From Pseudomonadota bacterium (GTDB lineage: Bacteria; Pseudomonadota; Alphaproteobacteria; Rhizobiales; Rhizobiaceae): a DNA stretch of 64,000 nucleotides. The notes under the pieces are model-generated. The model saw only the letters and a program-made list of their open reading frames with translations. It was not told the origin of the DNA and did no database searches. How positions within the stretch are numbered: the first letter of the stretch is position 1; each line of letters begins with the position of its first letter. Below are positions 25,217 through 33,031 of this stretch, piece after piece. Position numbers and translations under genes: made by a program. The stretch lies in contig JAEZXX010000081.1 in NCBI GenBank assembly GCA_023419535.1, positions 83,541-147,540 on the forward strand, in the 5' to 3' direction.

Positions 25217-25710
25217 GACCGAAGCCCGAACCCGCCGCTCCCGACCAGGAGAGCGTCTGGTCGTTCCCCCGGCCGGCCGTCGCCGAAGCCACCGCCGCCC
25301 GCATCGTCATCGAGCACCGCGGCCGGCGGATCGCCGACAGCCGACGGACGATCCGAACGCTCGAGACCAGCCATCCCCCGAGCTACTACATCCCGGTCGA
25401 GGACATCGCGCCGGGCGTGCTGCGCTGTGCGGCAGGCAGCTCCTCCTTCTGCGAGTGGAAGGGCGCGGCGGTCTACTGGGACGTGCTCGTCGGAGGAACG
25501 GTGCTGGAGGGGGTCGGCTGGAGCTATCCCTCGCCGACGCCTGCCTTCCTCGCCCTCAAGGACCACGTCGCGTTCTACGCCGGGCCGTTCGACCGCTGCC
25601 TCGTCGACGGGCAGGAGGTCACGCCGCAGGCCGGTCCGTTCTACGGCGGCTGGATCACCGATCGGTTCGCCGGACCGTTCAAGGGCGGTCCGGGCAGTGC
25701 CGGATGGTGA
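25213..25710 (+). CDS. DUF427 domain protein
   Basis: 165 aa. The DUF427 core is clear: ARIVIEHRGRRIADSRRTIR, HPPSYYIPVEDI near residues 58-69, then SFCEWKGAAVYWDV and VAFYAGPFDRCLVDGQEV, ending GGWITDRFAGPFKGGPG. Function unknown; small and probably cytoplasmic. It is coupled by overlap to the DUF393 gene and lies 4 bp before the ABC1 kinase gene, so the three are co-transcribed. Confidence 0.88.
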   Translation: MRPKPEPAAPDQESVWSFPRPAVAEATAARIVIEHRGRRIADSRRTIRTLETSHPPSYYIPVEDIAPGVLRCAAGSSSFCEWKGAAVYWDVLVGGTVLEGVGWSYPSPTPAFLALKDHVAFYAGPFDRCLVDGQEVTPQAGPFYGGWITDRFAGPFKGGPGSAGW

Positions 25711-25714
25711 GCCG

Positions 25715-27055
25715 ATGAGCCGCTTCGACGACGACAGGCGCACCCGCCGCGTGCCGAGCGGGCGGCTGTCGCGGCTCGGCCAGTTCGGGCGGCTGGCCGG
25801 CGGGCTCGCCGGCGGCATGCTCGCCGAGGGCGCGCGGCGCCTGGCGGACGGGCAGCGCCCGAAGATGCAGGACATGCTCCTGACGCCCGGCAATCTCCTG
25901 CGCGTCGCCGACCGCCTGTCGCATCTGCGCGGCGCGGCGATGAAGCTCGGGCAAATGATCTCCCTCGACGCGGGCGACGCTCTGCCGGCCGAGCTCTCGG
26001 AAATCATGGCGCGGCTGCGCGCCGACGCCGATCCCATGCCGCCCCCCCAGCTCGAACGCGTGCTCGCCGCCGAATGGGGACGCGAATGGCGCGTGCGGTT
26101 CGAACGGTTCGAGGACCGGCCGATCGCCGCCGCGTCCATCGGGCAGGTCCATCGCGCGGTCGCGGGCGACGGGCGGGAACTGGCGATCAAGGTCCAGTAT
26201 CCGGGCGTTCGCGGCAGCATCGACGCCGACGTCGACAACGTCGCGACGCTGCTGCGCGTCTCCGGGCTCCTGCCGCCGGACCTCGACATCGCGCCGCTGC
26301 TCGCCGAGGCCAAGGCGCAGCTGCACGAGGAGACCGACTACCCGCGGGAAGGGGCCGAGATGGAGGCCTACGGACGTCGTCTGTCCGGAAACGACGCGTT
26401 CCTCGTGCCCTCGCTCGCGCCCGACTTCACGACCGCCAACGTCCTCGCCATGTCCTATGCCGAGGGCTTGCCGATCGAGGAGATGGCGGGCGCGTCGCAG
26501 AGCGAGCGCGACCGCATCGCCGGCCTTCTGATCGATCTGGTGCTGGACGAGCTCTTCCGGTTCGGCGTCATGCAGACCGATCCGAACTTCGCGAACTTCC
26601 GGTACCAGCCCTCCACCGGGCGGATCGTGCTTCTCGACTTCGGGGCGACGCGTCCGGTCTCGGAAAAGACGGCGCAGGCCTATCGCACGCTGCTTTCCGC
26701 CGGCCTCTCCGGAGATCGCGCGGCGGTGATGGAGGCGGCCGTCGCCGCGGGCTTCGTGGGCGAGGCGGCGGTGCGGCGGCACGGGCCGCTGATCGAGCGC
26801 ATGGTCGACGTCATCGTCGCCGAGACCTCGCGCGAGGGACCGTTCAACTTCGCCGACCGGCGGTTCCTGCAGATCGTGCGCGAGCAGGCCGCGTCCGTCG
26901 CCAGCGACCGCGCCGCCTGGCACGTCCCGCCGACCGACACGCTCTTCGTCCAGCGCAAGATCAGCGGCATGGCCCTCCTGGCGGCACGGCTGCGCGCTCG
27001 GGTCGACGTCCGCGAGAAGGTCCTGGCGCAGATCGGCGCGCAGCCGGCCGGCTGA
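25715..27055 (+). CDS. ABC1/UbiB-family atypical kinase
   Basis: 446 aa of the AarF/ABC1/UbiB family. Hallmarks: KLGQMISLDAGDALPAELSE near residues 74-93 (the KxGQ motif), the Ala-rich loop AAASIGQVHRA, Lys in LAIKVQYPGV, QTDPNFANF near 290 and LLDFGATRP near 310 (metal-binding DFG). It lacks the C-terminal transmembrane pair of UbiB, which fits the shorter ADCK-like branch. It is unlikely to be the housekeeping ubiquinone UbiB; lipid or quinone-related regulation is the family theme. It shares an operon with DUF393 and DUF427 genes. Confidence 0.88.
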   Translation: MSRFDDDRRTRRVPSGRLSRLGQFGRLAGGLAGGMLAEGARRLADGQRPKMQDMLLTPGNLLRVADRLSHLRGAAMKLGQMISLDAGDALPAELSEIMARLRADADPMPPPQLERVLAAEWGREWRVRFERFEDRPIAAASIGQVHRAVAGDGRELAIKVQYPGVRGSIDADVDNVATLLRVSGLLPPDLDIAPLLAEAKAQLHEETDYPREGAEMEAYGRRLSGNDAFLVPSLAPDFTTANVLAMSYAEGLPIEEMAGASQSERDRIAGLLIDLVLDELFRFGVMQTDPNFANFRYQPSTGRIVLLDFGATRPVSEKTAQAYRTLLSAGLSGDRAAVMEAAVAAGFVGEAAVRRHGPLIERMVDVIVAETSREGPFNFADRRFLQIVREQAASVASDRAAWHVPPTDTLFVQRKISGMALLAARLRARVDVREKVLAQIGAQPAG

Positions 27056-27174
27056 GACCGGCGCCACGAACCGCCGTTGCGGCCCTGAAGGGTGCGCCGA
27101 CCGTCGCCAATCCGACATCCCGCCTGCTATAGGCTGTTCCCGCCCGGCACGGGGCGCAAGGACGGGAAGACGCC

Positions 27175-28353
27175 ATGTCGGATCGATATCGCGGGGCGGC
27201 GTTCGCGGCGAGCGCGCTGGCGCTTCTGACGGCGGGGGCGCAGGCCGAGACGGTGAAGGTCGGGGTGATCGGGCCTCTGTCCGGCCCGAATGCCCTCTAC
27301 GGGCAGAACTTCCGGTGGGGACTGGAGGCCTTCGTCGAGGCGAACGGGGCGACGCGCGAGGGGCACGAGATCGAGTTCGTCTATCGCGACCTGCCGAGCG
27401 TCGATCCCGCCCGTGCCCGTTCGCTCGCCCAGGAGCTCATCGTCTCGGACGGGGTCCGCTATCTGACGGGAATCTACTTCACGCCGAACGCGCTCGCCAT
27501 CGCGCCGCTGCTGGAAGAGGCGGACGTGCCGCTCGTCGTCCTGAACGCGGCCACCTCCTCGATCACGCAGGCGAGCCCGCTCGTCGTTCGCACCTCCTTC
27601 ACCATGTGGCAGAACACGGTGCCGGCGGCGAAGGTCGCGGCCGAGCAGGGAAGCCGGCGGGCGATCGTCGTCGTCAGCGATTACGGTCCGGGCGTGGACG
27701 CCGAGACGGCCTTCCGCGCCACCTTCGAGGCGGCCGGCGGCGAGGTCGTCGAGGCGGTGCGCATTCCGCTGTCGACGACCGACTTCAACCCGGTCGCCCT
27801 GCGGATCCGAGAATCGGGCGCCGACCTCGCCTTCGTCTTCTTCCCGTCGGGCGCTCCGACGCTCGGCTTCATGCGCGCCTATGTCGGCAACGGCCTGCGG
27901 GAGGGCGGCGTCGACCTGATCTCGACCGGCGACCTCCTGCCCGAGCCGGACCTGCCGGCCTTCGGCGACACCGCGCTCGGCCTGCGCTCGACCTATCACT
28001 ACGCGCTCGCCCATGCCTCGCCGGAGAACGCCGCGTTCGTCGAGGCGCTCGAAGCCGTGGGCGCCTCGCGGGACCGCGTCGCGATGTCGGCGGTCGCCGC
28101 CTTCGACGGCGCGCGGCTGATCTACGAGATGATCGACGCGACCGACGCCGGGCAGGACGCCGCCGCCGCCGTCGAGGCCGTGAAGGGCCTTTCGTGGGAG
28201 AGCCCGCGCGGGCCGGTCAGCATCGATCCGCAGACGCGCCACATCACCCAGACCGTGTATCTGCGCGAGGTCGTGAGGCAAGACGGGCGCTACGAGCACC
28301 GGGAGATCCGGAGTTTTCCCGCGCAGCCCGACTGGGGCCTCGCGCGGCCCTGA
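27175..28353 (+). CDS. Orphan Liv-type ABC substrate-binding protein
   Basis: 392 aa. Signal peptide of about 24 residues (ending AGAQAE), then VKVGVIGPLSGPNALYGQNF, the standard start of branched-chain-amino-acid/amide binding proteins (peripla_BP_6). Other conserved stretches are GIYFTPNALAIAPLLEEADV and STTDFNPVALRIRES. No permease or ATPase lies beside it. It may use transport subunits encoded elsewhere or act as a sensor protein. Ligand unknown. Confidence 0.88.
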   Translation: MSDRYRGAAFAASALALLTAGAQAETVKVGVIGPLSGPNALYGQNFRWGLEAFVEANGATREGHEIEFVYRDLPSVDPARARSLAQELIVSDGVRYLTGIYFTPNALAIAPLLEEADVPLVVLNAATSSITQASPLVVRTSFTMWQNTVPAAKVAAEQGSRRAIVVVSDYGPGVDAETAFRATFEAAGGEVVEAVRIPLSTTDFNPVALRIRESGADLAFVFFPSGAPTLGFMRAYVGNGLREGGVDLISTGDLLPEPDLPAFGDTALGLRSTYHYALAHASPENAAFVEALEAVGASRDRVAMSAVAAFDGARLIYEMIDATDAGQDAAAAVEAVKGLSWESPRGPVSIDPQTRHITQTVYLREVVRQDGRYEHREIRSFPAQPDWGLARP

Positions 28354-28377
28354 CATGGGCGGCCGGCATCGCCGCTC

Positions 28378-28394
28378 GGCGGGCTAGGCCCGCC
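28378..28394 (+). terminator. Stem-loop after the orphan binding-protein gene
   Basis: GGCGGGC-TAG-GCCCGCC, a perfect 7-bp stem with a 3-nt loop, 24 nt past the stop. There is no T-run. The remaining spacer up to 28567 shows no further gene or clear signal. Confidence 0.4.
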
Positions 28395-28567
28395 TCGTTC
28401 CGGCGAAGGTCCGTCCCGACCGTTTCCGCCGCTCGTCAAAGGCCGGATCCCGCCTAATTGTCCGGAGGATCGGCGGGCCCTTCGCGCGCCGATCCGGCGG
28501 CCCTCGAGCCATTCAGGCCCGAAGGGTCGCTCCCGACCGCCCCTCGAAGACCCTTCGCATCCCGCCC

Positions 28568-30196
28568 GTGCCCCAGCGCTCCTCGCTCTTCCAGCCGTTC
28601 CGCAGCGACGATTTCAGGATCCTCTGGTCGGCGGTCCTGATCTCCAATCTCGGCGGCCTCATCCAGGCCGTCGGTGCCGGCTGGATGATGGCGAGCATCG
28701 CCGCCTCCGACGACATGGTCGCCCTCGTCCAGACCGCGACGACGCTGCCGATCATGATCTTCTCGCTGGCCGCGGGCGCGCTCGCCGACAGCTTCGACCG
28801 GCGCACGGTCATGCTGGTCGCCCAGTCGCTGATGATGACGGCCTCGGTCGCGCTCGCCGTCCTGACGTTCCAGGGCTGGATGACGCCGTGGCTGCTCCTG
28901 TTCTTCACCTTCCTGATCGGCTGCGGGACGGCGCTGCACAACCCGTCCTGGCAGGCCTCCATCGGCGACATCGTGCCCCGCGCGGACATTCCCTCGGCGG
29001 TGACGCTGAACAGCATGGCCTTCAACCTGATGCGCAGCATCGGGCCGGCGATCGGCGGCCTGATCGTCGCCTCGGTCGGAGCGGCCGGCGCCTTCGCGCT
29101 GAACGCGGCGAGCTACGTGCCGCTCGTCGCCGCACTGGCCCGCTGGAAGCGCCGGCGCGCGCCCTCCGCCCTGCCGCGCGAAGGCTTCGGGGTCGCCATG
29201 TCGGCGGGCCTGCGCTTCGTCGCCATGTCGCCCAACCTCGTGCGGGTCATCGGCCGCGCCTTCCTCTTCGGCTTCGGGGCCGTGGCGGTTCTGGCGCTGC
29301 TCCCGCTGGTGGCGCGCGACCTCGTGGCGGGGGGCGCGGCGACCTACGGCCTGCTCCTCGGCAGCTTCGGGCTCGGCGCCATTGCCGGGGCCTTCCTGAA
29401 CACGCGGCTGCGCGAGCGCTTCACGAGCGAGACGATCGCGCGGGGCGCCTTCCTGGCTTTCGCGGGCGGGGCGCTGCTCGTGGGCGCGAGCCGCGAGACG
29501 TGGCTCACCTGCCTCGCCCTGCTGCCGGCCGGCGCGTCCTGGGTTCTGGCGCTCTCGCTCTTCAACGTGACGGTGCAGCTGTCGACGCCGCGCTGGGTGG
29601 TCGGCCGGGCGCTGTCGATCTACCAGACCGCCACCTTCGGCGGCATGGCGGCGGGCAGCGGGCTCTGGGGCGTCCTCGCCGAAGCCTACGATCCGACGAC
29701 GGCGCTGGCGGCCGCGGCGGCCTTCCTCGCCTTCGGCGCCATCGTCGGGTTGCGCTTCGCGATCCCGCCGCTCGTCGCGCTCGACCTCGATCCTCTCGAC
29801 CAGTTCCGCGAGCCCGCGCTTCGGCTGGACATCCGCTCGCGCAGCGGGCCCATCATGGTGATGGTGGACTACGAGATCGAGCAGCGGGACGTGACGGCCT
29901 TCCTGGTGGCGATGGCCGAGCGCCGCCGCGTGCGCATCCGGGACGGCGCGCGCCAGTGGGCGCTCCTGCGCGACCTGGAGAATCCCGGCATCTGGACCGA
30001 GACGTACCACGTGCCGACCTGGGTGGAGTATGTCCGCCACAACACGCGGCGGACCAAGGCGGACGCAGAGATCAACGAACGGCTGCTGGCGCTGCATCGC
30101 GGGCCCGGTCGCCCGCGCGTCCACCGCATGATCGAGCGCCAGACCGTGCCGATGACCGACGACATGCCGATCAAGGAGCATCCCGAGGTGCCGTGA
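28568..30196 (+). CDS. MFS exporter (EntS-like, MFS_3) with a C-terminal ABM-like domain
   Basis: 542 aa. Residues 1-405 form a 12-helix MFS_3 transporter, with SLAAGALADSFDRRTVML as the loop 2-3 motif and GTALHNPSWQASIGDIVPR typical of EntS-like exporters. Residues about 415-520 form a soluble tail (MVMVDYEIEQRDVTAFL, WTETYHVPTWVEYVRHN) resembling the antibiotic-biosynthesis-monooxygenase dimeric barrel. The start is GTG 28568, chosen because the conserved FQPFRSDDFRILW follows at once; no good SD is visible. Substrate unknown. Confidence 0.85.
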   Translation: MPQRSSLFQPFRSDDFRILWSAVLISNLGGLIQAVGAGWMMASIAASDDMVALVQTATTLPIMIFSLAAGALADSFDRRTVMLVAQSLMMTASVALAVLTFQGWMTPWLLLFFTFLIGCGTALHNPSWQASIGDIVPRADIPSAVTLNSMAFNLMRSIGPAIGGLIVASVGAAGAFALNAASYVPLVAALARWKRRRAPSALPREGFGVAMSAGLRFVAMSPNLVRVIGRAFLFGFGAVAVLALLPLVARDLVAGGAATYGLLLGSFGLGAIAGAFLNTRLRERFTSETIARGAFLAFAGGALLVGASRETWLTCLALLPAGASWVLALSLFNVTVQLSTPRWVVGRALSIYQTATFGGMAAGSGLWGVLAEAYDPTTALAAAAAFLAFGAIVGLRFAIPPLVALDLDPLDQFREPALRLDIRSRSGPIMVMVDYEIEQRDVTAFLVAMAERRRVRIRDGARQWALLRDLENPGIWTETYHVPTWVEYVRHNTRRTKADAEINERLLALHRGPGRPRVHRMIERQTVPMTDDMPIKEHPEVP

Positions 30197-30202
30197 GGGC
30201 GA

Positions 30203-30224
30203 CCGCCGGGCTGGGTTCCGGCGG
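30203..30224. terminator. Bidirectional stem-loop between convergent genes
   Basis: CCGCCGG and CCGGCGG form a perfect 7-bp stem with an 8-nt loop in the 52-bp gap between the MFS and BKACE stop codons. It could serve both transcripts. No T-run on either side. Confidence 0.4.
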
Positions 30225-30248
30225 GCGCCGGACCGGACGATCCGATAC

Positions 30249-31064
30249 CTACAGGCCATAGGAGGCGCGCAGCTCGGCCGCCGTGGCGGTCCGCCGACCG
30301 AGCCGGTCCAAGGCCTCGACGACCGAGGACACGAGAGCCTCGTTGTCCGGCGCACGCGTCCCGTCGGGCATGAAGAGATTGTTCTCGAACCCGACGCGGA
30401 TGTCGCCGCCCAGAAGCGCCGACGCGATCACGCAGTCCCGTTCGGCCGGCCCGAAGGCGCACACGCTGAACGGCTCGGCGACCGGCTCGTGAAGGAAGGG
30501 GAGGAGGTCGACCGGCGCGGAGACCTGCCCTTGCGCGTAGCGCCCGAGCACGAAGAGCAGGGCCTGCGGGCGCGCCCCGAAGGCGCCCCGGCGACGCAGA
30601 TCGCGCCAAGCCGCCAGATCCTCCCGCGAATAGAGGATGATCTGGACGAGGGTGCCGTCCCGGTCGAGCGCCTCCATGAAGGACGAGGCGGCCGCCACGT
30701 CGGCTTCGCTGCGCACGATCTCGCGCACGGCGACCGACACGGCTTCCGGCCGGGTCTTTTCGATGACGGCGATCTGCTCGACCGGCGCGTAGCGGCCCGC
30801 CGCCTCGGAGGTCGCCTGGATCACCATGTCCTCTCCGACGGCCGCGCGGATCGCGCGCGTCGCCTCGACATAGGCGTCCGCATCGAGAAGATGGCGGCCC
30901 TCCCGGTCCCGTACGTGCAGATGGAACATCGCCGCGCCGGCCTCGCGACAGGCGCTCGCACAGCCGACGAGTTCGTCGATGGTCACCGGCAAGGCGGGAT
31001 GGTCCGTCTTCTGCTTGTAGGAGCCGTTCGGCGCGACGGTCACCGCGACGGGCCGGTGGGTCAT
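30249..31064 (-). CDS. Beta-keto acid cleavage enzyme (BKACE, DUF849)
   Basis: 271 aa. BKACE family: N-terminal AVTVAPNGSYKQKTDHPALP, zinc-binding MFHLHVRD (HxH at about residues 47-49), QATSEAAGRYAP and the later GGDIRVGFENNLFMPDG. Members cleave a 3-keto acid using acetyl-CoA, giving acetoacetate plus a new acyl-CoA. ATG 31064 overlaps the dehydrogenase stop (ATGA). The pair dehydrogenase plus BKACE recalls the carnitine route (3-dehydrocarnitine cleavage), but the IlvD/Edd dehydratase upstream points to a polyhydroxy acid. Exact substrate unknown. Confidence 0.9.
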   Translation of the reverse strand: MTHRPVAVTVAPNGSYKQKTDHPALPVTIDELVGCASACREAGAAMFHLHVRDREGRHLLDADAYVEATRAIRAAVGEDMVIQATSEAAGRYAPVEQIAVIEKTRPEAVSVAVREIVRSEADVAAASSFMEALDRDGTLVQIILYSREDLAAWRDLRRRGAFGARPQALLFVLGRYAQGQVSAPVDLLPFLHEPVAEPFSVCAFGPAERDCVIASALLGGDIRVGFENNLFMPDGTRAPDNEALVSSVVEALDRLGRRTATAAELRASYGL

Positions 31065-32014
31065 CGCGCCTCTCCGATCGGGCGGATCGGCGGCAGGTCG
31101 GCCTCGATGACGGCGAGCGCGGCGGCGAGCGCCGCCTGGTAGCGTCCGCGCTCGGCCGCGATGGTCTCGGGCGTCCACGCGTAGAAGCCCGCACCGGCCT
31201 TCATGCCGAGCCGTCCTTGCGCGACGCGGTCTGACAGTTCCGGGCTCGGCTCGCGCGCGGCCGACAGGGAGGGATACATGGTGGCGGCCGCCGCGCAGTG
31301 GACGTCGAGCCCGGCATGGTCGCGCTGGAGCACCGGGCCGGCGGCCAGGAACCGGAAGCCGAAACCGAAGCGCACCGCCGCATCGACGTCCTCGGCGCTC
31401 GCCACGCCCTCCTCGATCAGCGCGAAGGCCTCGCGCGCCAGCGCATGCTGCATGCGATTGGCAAGGAAGCCCGGCAGATCGCGCTTCACATGCACCGGCA
31501 CGCGGCCGCAGTCGCGCATGATGGCGACGAGATCGGCCGCCGTCCCGGCGCTCGTCGCCTCGGCCGAGACGACTTCGACGAGCGGCACGAGATGGGCCGG
31601 CATGAAGAAGTGGAGCCCGATGCAGCGCTCCGGTCCGGGAAGGCCGTCCACGATGCGCGAGATCGGAAAGCTCGAGGAGTTGGAGGCGAGGATGGCGTCC
31701 GGCGCGGCGAGGCGGGCGGCCTCGGCGAAGACCGCCTTCTTCACCTCCAGGCGCTCGGGAGCGCATTCGACGACGAGGCGGACGCGCTCCCAAGGCGCAT
31801 CGGCGAGGCGTTCGACGGTTCCGATCGGCCCGGCGGCCGTCTCGTGTCCGGACCGGGCCAGTTCGCCCGTCCAATAGTCCGGGAGCGCCGTTCGGCGCGC
31901 CTGCCCCGGTTCGACCACGCTCACCGTCCAGCCGCCGCGGGCGAAGACGACGGCGACATCCGCCCCCATCGTCCCGCCGCCGACGACCACCACGGCATCG
32001 CCCGCCTTCGCCAT
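31061..32014 (-). CDS. 3-hydroxyacyl-CoA dehydrogenase-family 3-hydroxy-acid dehydrogenase
   Basis: 317 aa. Rossmann motif VVVVGGGTMGADVAVVFARG near the N-terminus, NSSSFPISRIVDGLPGPERC and GLHFFMPAHLVPLVEVV in the middle, and the C-terminal helical domain with RFGFGFRFLAAGPVLQRDHAG. The family includes L-carnitine 3-dehydrogenase and L-gulonate 3-dehydrogenase (lambda-crystallin type) as well as CoA-ester enzymes. Coupled to BKACE, it most likely makes the 3-keto acid that BKACE cleaves. Confidence 0.88.
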   Translation of the reverse strand: MAKAGDAVVVVGGGTMGADVAVVFARGGWTVSVVEPGQARRTALPDYWTGELARSGHETAAGPIGTVERLADAPWERVRLVVECAPERLEVKKAVFAEAARLAAPDAILASNSSSFPISRIVDGLPGPERCIGLHFFMPAHLVPLVEVVSAEATSAGTAADLVAIMRDCGRVPVHVKRDLPGFLANRMQHALAREAFALIEEGVASAEDVDAAVRFGFGFRFLAAGPVLQRDHAGLDVHCAAAATMYPSLSAAREPSPELSDRVAQGRLGMKAGAGFYAWTPETIAAERGRYQAALAAALAVIEADLPPIRPIGEAR

Positions 32015-32026
32015 CTGTCGTGCTCC

Positions 32027-33001
32027 TTATTCGAGAGGCCCGGCGTTCTCGATCACGCCGGCCCACTGGGCGATCTGCGCCTCGATGAGATCGCCGGCGG
32101 CCTCGCGCGGGCCCGGGGCCGGAACGACGCCCTGCCGCTCGAGCGCCGCGACGGCCTCCGGGCTTTCGAGCGCGGCGTTCAGCGCCTCGTTCAGGCGCCC
32201 GGTGATCTCGTCCGGGGTGCCGGCGGGCGCCAGGAGCCCGAACCAGGACTGCACCTCGAAGCCCTCGACGCCCGAGGCCGCGAGCGTGGGGAGGTCGGGC
32301 AGGAAGGGCGAGGGCTCGGGCGTCGTCACCGCGAGCGCCTTGACCGCATCGGACCCGACATGGGTGAGCACGGAGGGGACCGTGTCGATCATCACGTCCA
32401 CATGTCCGCCCATCAGGTCGGTGATGGCGGGCGCCGAGCCCTGGTAGGGCACGTGGACGAGGTCGAGACCGGCGGCGGCCTTCAGCATCTCCATGCCGAG
32501 GTGTTGCGGCGAGCCGGCGCCGGAGGAGGCGTAGGTCAGCCCGCCGGGATTGCCCTGCGCGAGCGCCAGGAAGGCGTCGACGCTGTCGGCTTCGAGGTCC
32601 GGCCGGGTGACGAGGACGAGGCCGACGCTGCCGGCCAGGCCGACCGGCGCGAAGTCGGTGCGCAGGTCGAAGCCGGGAGCGGGCGGCAGGTTCATGCTGA
32701 TCGAATGGCTCGTCAGCGCGCCGAGAAGCAGCGTGTAGCCGTCGGGCTCGGACCGGGCGATCTGGCCGGCACCGAGGCTTCCGGCCGCGCCCGCGACGTT
32801 CTCCACGATGACGGTCTGGCCGAGTTCGGCCCGCAGCCCCTCGGCGACGATCCGCCCGATGATGTCGGTCGCCCCGCCGGCCGAATAGGGCACGACGAGC
32901 GTGATCTGCCGGGACGGGTATTCGGTCTGGGCAGCCGCGAGGCCCGCCGTCGCGGCCAGGGCCGCGGCGGCGATGCCCGCTTTCATGATCCAGTTGCGCA
33001 A
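32027..33001 (-). CDS. Tripartite tricarboxylate transporter binding protein (TctC/Bug family)
   Basis: 324 aa from a TTG start at 33001, which stands 7 nt after GGGAGGAG; ATG codons at 32986 and 33025 are alternatives with poorer spacing. Signal peptide (MKAGIAAAALAATAGLAAAQ region), then YPSRQITLVVPYSAGGATD, the diagnostic Bug start, and VHVPYQGSAPAITDLMGGHV. It binds a carboxylate in the periplasm. TctA and TctB membrane partners are not nearby, as is common for Bug proteins. It is the uptake candidate for the acid degraded by this operon. Confidence 0.88.
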   Translation of the reverse strand: MRNWIMKAGIAAAALAATAGLAAAQTEYPSRQITLVVPYSAGGATDIIGRIVAEGLRAELGQTVIVENVAGAAGSLGAGQIARSEPDGYTLLLGALTSHSISMNLPPAPGFDLRTDFAPVGLAGSVGLVLVTRPDLEADSVDAFLALAQGNPGGLTYASSGAGSPQHLGMEMLKAAAGLDLVHVPYQGSAPAITDLMGGHVDVMIDTVPSVLTHVGSDAVKALAVTTPEPSPFLPDLPTLAASGVEGFEVQSWFGLLAPAGTPDEITGRLNEALNAALESPEAVAALERQGVVPAPGPREAAGDLIEAQIAQWAGVIENAGPLE

Positions 33002-33031
33002 CTCAGGTCTCCTCCCATGCGCCACTCGTGC

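Noticed and set aside
30249..32014. BKACE and dehydrogenase as a fusion protein
   Set aside because: The BKACE frame is open upstream, but the extra sequence is antisense-like and the dehydrogenase is in another frame; the ATGA overlap shows two genes.
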